Source of the DNA: Sphingomonas donggukensis
GTDB lineage: Bacteria; Pseudomonadota; Alphaproteobacteria; Sphingomonadales; Sphingomonadaceae
Length of the DNA: 64,000 nt
Assembly: GCF_023674425.1 (NCBI RefSeq)
Contig: NZ_CP098401.1
Location: 2,170,001-2,234,000 of the forward strand
Direction of reading: 5' to 3'
How positions within the stretch are numbered: the stretch's first letter is position 1; every line of letters begins with the position of its first letter. The position numbers and the translations under genes were made by a program. Below are positions 59,628 through 64,000 of the stretch, piece after piece. Under the pieces are notes generated by a model. It worked only from the letters and a program-made list of their open reading frames with translations, had not been told where the DNA came from and searched no databases.

Positions 59628-61796
59628 ATGTCCTCCCGCGCCCGCGTCATCGTGATGAATTCCGCGCTCGGCCCCCTCGATTACCGCGTGCCCCACGGCA
59701 TGGCGGTCGAGCCCGGCTCGATCGTCGTCGCCCCGCTGGGCCCGCGCCAGCTGCTCGGCGTGGTGTGGGAGGAAGATCGGCTGAAATCCGAGCATGTCGG
59801 CGACAACCGGCTACGCAACCTGCTCGGCGTCGCCGACGTGCCGCCGATCCCCGCGCCGCTCCGGCGGCTCGTCGAATGGACCGCGGACTATTACCTCAGC
59901 CCGCTCGCCGCCGTGCTGCGCATGACGATGCCGTCGTCCTCGGCGCTCGAGGGACAGAAGCTGGTCGTGGAATACCGCGCCACGGGTGCGGTGCCGCCGC
60001 GGATGACGCCGCAGCGCGAACAGGCGCTGGAGCGGATCGGCGATCGCCAGGGGCTGGTGCGCGAGCTGGCGACGATCGCCGGCGTCAGCGACGCGGTGAT
60101 CCGCGGGCTGGTAAAGACGGGTGCGATCGAAGGGGTCGAGGTGGATCTCGACTCGCCCTTTCCCGAGCCCGATCCCGATCATGCCCCGCCCGAATTGTCC
60201 ACCGACCAGGCCTATGCCGCCGGCATCCTCCAGGGCGCGGTGGCGGCGGGCGCGTTCGAGCCGTTCCTGCTCGACGGGGTCACCGGCTCGGGCAAGACCG
60301 AAGTGTATCTGGAGGGGGTGGCAGAGGCGATCCGCCGCGGCGAGCAATCGCTGATCCTGCTGCCCGAGATCGCGCTGACCGAGCCGTTCCTGAAGCGCTT
60401 CACCGCGCGCTTCGGGGTGGAGCCGGTGGCGTGGCACTCCGGCCTGCGCCAGTCGCAGCGCCGCCGCGCATGGCGCCAGATCGCGAGCGGCCAGGCCAAG
60501 GTGACGGTCGGCGCGCGATCGGCGCTGTTCCTGCCGTATAAAAAGCTCGGGATGATCGTCGTCGACGAGGCGCACGAAACGTCGTTCAAGCAGGAGGACG
60601 GCGTCCACTATCACGCCCGCGACGTGGCGGTGATGCGCGGGCGGTTCGAAGGGTGCCCGGTGGTGCTCGCGTCCGCCACCCCGGCGATCGAGACACGCGC
60701 GCAGGTCGAGGCGGGGCGTTACCGCGAATTGAAGCTGCCGGGACGCTATGGCCCCGCACAGATGCCCGCGATCGAGGCGATCGACCTGCTCGCCGAGCCG
60801 CCGGAGCGCGGGCGCTGGATCGCGCCGAAGCTGGTAACCGCGATCGACGCGACGCTGGCGCGCGGCGAACAGGTGCTGCTGTTCCTCAACCGCCGCGGAT
60901 ACGCGCCGCTGACGCTGTGCCGCACCTGCGGGCACCGGTTTCAGTGCCCGAATTGCACCGCGTGGATGGTCGAGCACCGCCTCATCAACCGCCTGTCCTG
61001 CCACCACTGCGGCCACGCGATCCCGACGCCGCGTCTGTGCCCGGAGTGCAAGGAGGAGGAGAGCCTCGTCGCCTGCGGCCCCGGCGTCGAGCGAATCGCC
61101 GACGAGGTCGCGGCGCTCTGGCCCGAGGCGAAGACCGCGATCGTCACCAGCGACACCATCTGGTCACCCGCCAAGGCCGCCGAATTCGTCGCGCGGATGG
61201 AGGCGGGCGCGATCGACATCGTCGTCGGCACCCAGCTCGTTACCAAGGGCTATCATTTCCCCAACCTGACGCTCGTCGGGGTGATCGACGCCGATCTGGG
61301 GCTCGAGGGCGGCGACCTGCGCGCGGCGGAGCGCACGTTCCAGCAGATCATGCAGGTCGCGGGGCGCGCGGGCCGCGGCACCAAGCCCGGCCATGTCCTG
61401 ATCCAGACCCATGCGCCCGGCGCGCGCGTGATGGAGGCGCTCGTCTCGGGCGATGCCGAGGCGTTCTACGCCGCCGAGACCGAAAGCCGTCGCGACGCCG
61501 ACGCGCCGCCGTTCGGGCGCTTCGCCGCGATCATCGTGTCGAGCGAGGACAAGGGTGAGGCCGACACCGCCGCGCGCATGATCGCCCGCGCGGTGCCGGA
61601 GGTAGAAGGCATGGCGGTGTTCGGCCCCGCCCCGGCACCGCTCGCAATGCTGCGCGGTCGCCACCGCTTCCGCCTGCTGGTCCACGCCGCACGCAGCCTG
61701 GACGTGCAGGACGTGATCCGCGACTGGCTCGGCGGCCTCGAATGGTCGGCCAAGGTGCGCGTGGCGGTGGACGTCGACCCGTATAATTTCCTGTAG
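59628..61796 (+). CDS. priA: primosomal replication helicase PriA
   Basis: 722 aa from the ATG at 59628. It has the Walker A GVTGSGKTEVYLE, DEAH box IVVDEAHETSFKQ, two zinc-finger runs (CRTCGHRFQCPNC, CHHCGHAIPTPRLCPEC) and the C-terminal KPGHVLIQTHAPGARV. PriA restarts stalled replication forks outside the origin. Length and motif order are complete. Confidence 0.97.
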   Translation: MSSRARVIVMNSALGPLDYRVPHGMAVEPGSIVVAPLGPRQLLGVVWEEDRLKSEHVGDNRLRNLLGVADVPPIPAPLRRLVEWTADYYLSPLAAVLRMTMPSSSALEGQKLVVEYRATGAVPPRMTPQREQALERIGDRQGLVRELATIAGVSDAVIRGLVKTGAIEGVEVDLDSPFPEPDPDHAPPELSTDQAYAAGILQGAVAAGAFEPFLLDGVTGSGKTEVYLEGVAEAIRRGEQSLILLPEIALTEPFLKRFTARFGVEPVAWHSGLRQSQRRRAWRQIASGQAKVTVGARSALFLPYKKLGMIVVDEAHETSFKQEDGVHYHARDVAVMRGRFEGCPVVLASATPAIETRAQVEAGRYRELKLPGRYGPAQMPAIEAIDLLAEPPERGRWIAPKLVTAIDATLARGEQVLLFLNRRGYAPLTLCRTCGHRFQCPNCTAWMVEHRLINRLSCHHCGHAIPTPRLCPECKEEESLVACGPGVERIADEVAALWPEAKTAIVTSDTIWSPAKAAEFVARMEAGAIDIVVGTQLVTKGYHFPNLTLVGVIDADLGLEGGDLRAAERTFQQIMQVAGRAGRGTKPGHVLIQTHAPGARVMEALVSGDAEAFYAAETESRRDADAPPFGRFAAIIVSSEDKGEADTAARMIARAVPEVEGMAVFGPAPAPLAMLRGRHRFRLLVHAARSLDVQDVIRDWLGGLEWSAKVRVAVDVDPYNFL

Positions 61797-62272
61797 CGGG
61801 TGGGAGCCGGGTCACAGCCGGGGCGCGGTCGTGGCGACTAGCCAAGATGCGCGAATCCGCCGTCGCGAACTCACGCCCTCCCAGCCATCTGCTGGGGCTC
61901 GCTTTCAAATGCTGAGTGCAGTGAGGATCTGTCGATCAAGGACCGGCAGATCGGAGATCAACACCTGCCGCCGGAATTTGGGCAGCCGGTGACCCAAGCG
62001 ATGATCTGGAAATGCCATAACCGATCGGACCAAGTTTTCTCGAGAGAGTCCGACGTTGCCATCGACGTCGCGATCCGCGCTGGCGAAATGCAGCCTGCCC
62101 GAGCAACGCTCCCCCACGGGGCCAGCCGAATTCGCCGATGTGACCATCCGCGACGAACTTGTCATACGCCATCGTCAATCATGTCCTTGGATACCGTCGG
62201 CGCGTACCGGCACCCCTGTCGAAAATCTGCGCCGCCATCATATAATGGTCATCCTCATGGGACCCATGGCGC
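61797..62272. pseudogene. 476-bp gap with a possible decayed ORF on the minus strand
   Basis: Between priA and the GNAT gene no complete gene is convincing. On the minus strand two frames share a readable protein if joined by a shift: the upstream part DKFVADGHIGEFGWPRGGAL and the downstream part RDVDGNVGLSRENLVRSVMA, ending near 61905. It may be a frameshifted remnant; no family was recognised. Nothing else was seen. Confidence 0.3.
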
Positions 62273-62854
62273 ATGACGGTGATCCATAGCTGCCTGACGG
62301 ACGGCACGCCCGTCTGCATCCGCCGGGTCCGCCGCAAGGACGAGCAGCGCCTGAGGGCCGGTATTGCGTTGCTGACGCCCCAATCGCGCTATTTCCGGTT
62401 CTTCTCGGGCATGCGGGAGCCGCCCCCGGCGGTGATCGATCGCCTTATCAGCGTCGACGATCACGATCATATCGCCTGGGGAGCCTTGCGCACCGATGTG
62501 GCGGACATGCCGGCGCTTGGCGTCGTGCATGCGTTTCGCGATGACCATGTACCGACCGACGCGGAATTTTCGGTGACGGTACTCGATGAATATCATGGTC
62601 GCGGCCTGGCGAGGATGCTGACCGCGGTCTTGCTGATGGATTGTCGGCGCGAGGGCCTTGAGCGGCTGATCGTCCATGTCCTTGCCGAGAACCGGGCGGC
62701 GATGGCGCTGGTGCGCAGCCTGGGCGGAACATTTCGCGAGCAGGACAGCGCCGTCGCCGACTTCGATATCGACATCGAGGATGCGGTCCGGACACTGAGA
62801 CGCCAGGGTGAGCAGGCCGGCTTGTCAGATGTTTTCAGACAGTTCCGAGCCTGA
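62273..62854 (+). CDS. GNAT-family acetyltransferase
   Basis: 193 aa. VCIRRVRRKDEQRLRAGI starts the domain and EYHGRGLARMLTAVLL is the acetyl-CoA loop. LENRAAMALVRSLGG-like AENRAAMALVRSLGGTF is the helix that follows. It resembles the acetyltransferase half of Pat-type protein acetylases (FSGMREPPPAVIDRL), but without the ligase half. Substrate unknown. Confidence 0.85.
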   Translation: MTVIHSCLTDGTPVCIRRVRRKDEQRLRAGIALLTPQSRYFRFFSGMREPPPAVIDRLISVDDHDHIAWGALRTDVADMPALGVVHAFRDDHVPTDAEFSVTVLDEYHGRGLARMLTAVLLMDCRREGLERLIVHVLAENRAAMALVRSLGGTFREQDSAVADFDIDIEDAVRTLRRQGEQAGLSDVFRQFRA

Positions 62855-63029
62855 CGGCCGTTTACCGCCGAAGCGGACAACACGAGCACTCCGAAACGCT
62901 TCGCGCCGCGCGCTACCGACGCCCGGCTACTCCGCGTTTTGCGCTCCAATCGCGGCGGTTTCGCGCCTATGACAGAGCGCGCGCGGGCCATCGAACCGGG
63001 GTACCGCGCAACAGGGAAACGAACCGCCG

Positions 63030-64000
63030 ATGCCCGCCGATGAACCAGTTCCGGGTCGGACAGACGCTGGTCCAGCCGCGTTCGTCGATGCGCGCAGCGG
63101 CTATCGTTTCCAGGCGCATGAGCTTCCCCTGCTGCCAGGTTCGCCCGCGAACCCGGACCACCCGAGCGCGCGCAAGACCGCGTATCTGGCGATCGGCGTG
63201 CTGCTGGGCCTGGTCGGCGGCGCGCAGAATGGTTTCCTGCTCGCCAATACGGCCGCTCTGCAAGCGACGCTGGACCTGACGCCGGTCGACGCCGGCTGGC
63301 TGACGGTTGCCTTCTATTCGACTTACGCCTGCATGAGCATGCTGCTGTTCCGCGTCCGTCAGGAATGGGGCATCCAGCCGTTCGCGCGCTGGGCGATGGC
63401 GGGACTGGTCGCGGCCAATCTGGTTCAGTTGCTCCAGCCCGGCCTTGGCGTCGAGTTGACGGCGCGCGCGATCGCGGGGATCGTCGCGAGCGGGCTGTCG
63501 GCGCTGTCGCTCTATTACCTGATGCAGGGCTTGCCGGCGAAGATGCGCCTCGCGGCGATCGTGCTGTCGGTCGGCCTGTCGCAGGTCGCCTTCCCGCTCG
63601 CGCGCGCGCTGTCGCCCGCGTTGCTGATCGACGGGCAGCTCGACCGGATCCTGCTGTTCCAGTTCGGCCTGTCGCTGCTGGCGCTGGGATCGGTGTTCCT
63701 GCTGCGCCTGCCCCCCGGCATCCGCCAGAAGACGTTCGAGCCGCTCGACATCGTCAGCTTCGCGCTGTTCCTGATCGGGGTGACCGGGCTGTGCGCCTTC
63801 CTGGTCCAGGGACGCATCCAGTGGTGGGACACGCCGTGGCTGGGCCAGGCGCTGGCGCTCGCGATCCTGAGCCTTGGCGCGTGCGCGATGATCGAGCTGA
63901 ACCGCGCCAGCCCCATGCTCGACCTCAGGTGGCTGTCCAGCCGCAACCTGCTGGCGCTGGCGCTGGTCGCGGCAAGCGTCCGGGTGCTTGTCGCCGAACA
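63030..64000 (+). CDS. MFS transporter, N-terminal part (cut by window edge)
   Basis: 323 codons visible. After a 50-residue cytosolic start come hydrophobic segments (YLAIGVLLGLVGGAQNGFLL, LSALSLYYLMQGLPAKMRLA, LDIVSFALFLIGVTGLCAFL) in the EmrB/DHA2-like pattern of 14-TM drug exporters. The start at the ATG at 63030 is provisional. Its partner periplasmic adaptor, if any, lies outside the window. Confidence 0.8.
   Translation, partial: MPADEPVPGRTDAGPAAFVDARSGYRFQAHELPLLPGSPANPDHPSARKTAYLAIGVLLGLVGGAQNGFLLANTAALQATLDLTPVDAGWLTVAFYSTYACMSMLLFRVRQEWGIQPFARWAMAGLVAANLVQLLQPGLGVELTARAIAGIVASGLSALSLYYLMQGLPAKMRLAAIVLSVGLSQVAFPLARALSPALLIDGQLDRILLFQFGLSLLALGSVFLLRLPPGIRQKTFEPLDIVSFALFLIGVTGLCAFLVQGRIQWWDTPWLGQALALAILSLGACAMIELNRASPMLDLRWLSSRNLLALALVAASVRVLVAE

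Overview
The window is high-GC alphaproteobacterial DNA, most likely from a sphingomonad (Sphingomonas or a close relative). This is judged from gene content and order: rodZ-like, cpoB/ybgF, ptsP; rlmE with gppA; hslVU; trmB; priA; DUF5818; and palindromic REP-like elements of the 'CCCCGGCGAAAGCCGGGG' type. Assignments come from reading the translated proteins and DNA directly; no database search was possible.

Flanking chromosome, left (1-17582): mostly minus-strand genes. They are ptsP, a RodZ-like protein and CpoB/YbgF; a UdgX/DUF4130 DNA-repair protein, a hemerythrin, a diheme cytochrome and its beta-helix partner, and the radical-SAM partner of UdgX; then S-formylglutathione hydrolase, a ROK kinase, a phospholipase-D/cardiolipin synthase, rpoZ, a secreted esterase, rlmE, gppA and a tRNA-Gln(CUG).

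Centre (17590-47894): a 30,305-bp Tn7-like transposon. It is bounded by a 5-bp target duplication (TCCTC at 17585-17589 and 47895-47899) and by inverted arrays of a CGGGCAAAGTC-type site. The left end lies 7 bp past the CCA of the tRNA-Gln gene. The transposition genes (tnsA, tnsB, tnsC, tniQ) are at 40596-47099. tnsA is split by a -1 frame change at a textbook slippery heptamer and is preceded by a promoter and a coupled 48-codon leader ORF. Beside it is a convergent pair: a multi-HTH protein and an integrase-fold protein that appears to have lost its catalytic glutamate.

The cargo is largely a defence island. It holds an ArsR-type regulator in front of a PLD-SNF2 helicase and an Eco57I-like DNA methylase, with a convergent PD-(D/E)xK-type protein; a SPARDA-type short Argonaute with its DREN(DUF4365)-APAZ nuclease; a two-gene CBASS (CD-NTase plus 2TM-SAVED effector); a RES-domain toxin-like protein; a DEDDh exonuclease with an unknown partner; and a three-gene unknown cluster next to the left end. 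Its base composition is visibly less GC-rich than the flanks, most of all around 22300-33400.

Flanking chromosome, right (47900-64000): an S41 peptidase lipoprotein, a DapF-like epimerase, a GST, an RNB ribonuclease, trmB, rluE, rlmJ, hslU/hslV, a holin plus GH108 muramidase pair, a glycine-zipper lipoprotein, GNAT enzymes, priA, and the start of an MFS transporter cut by the window edge.
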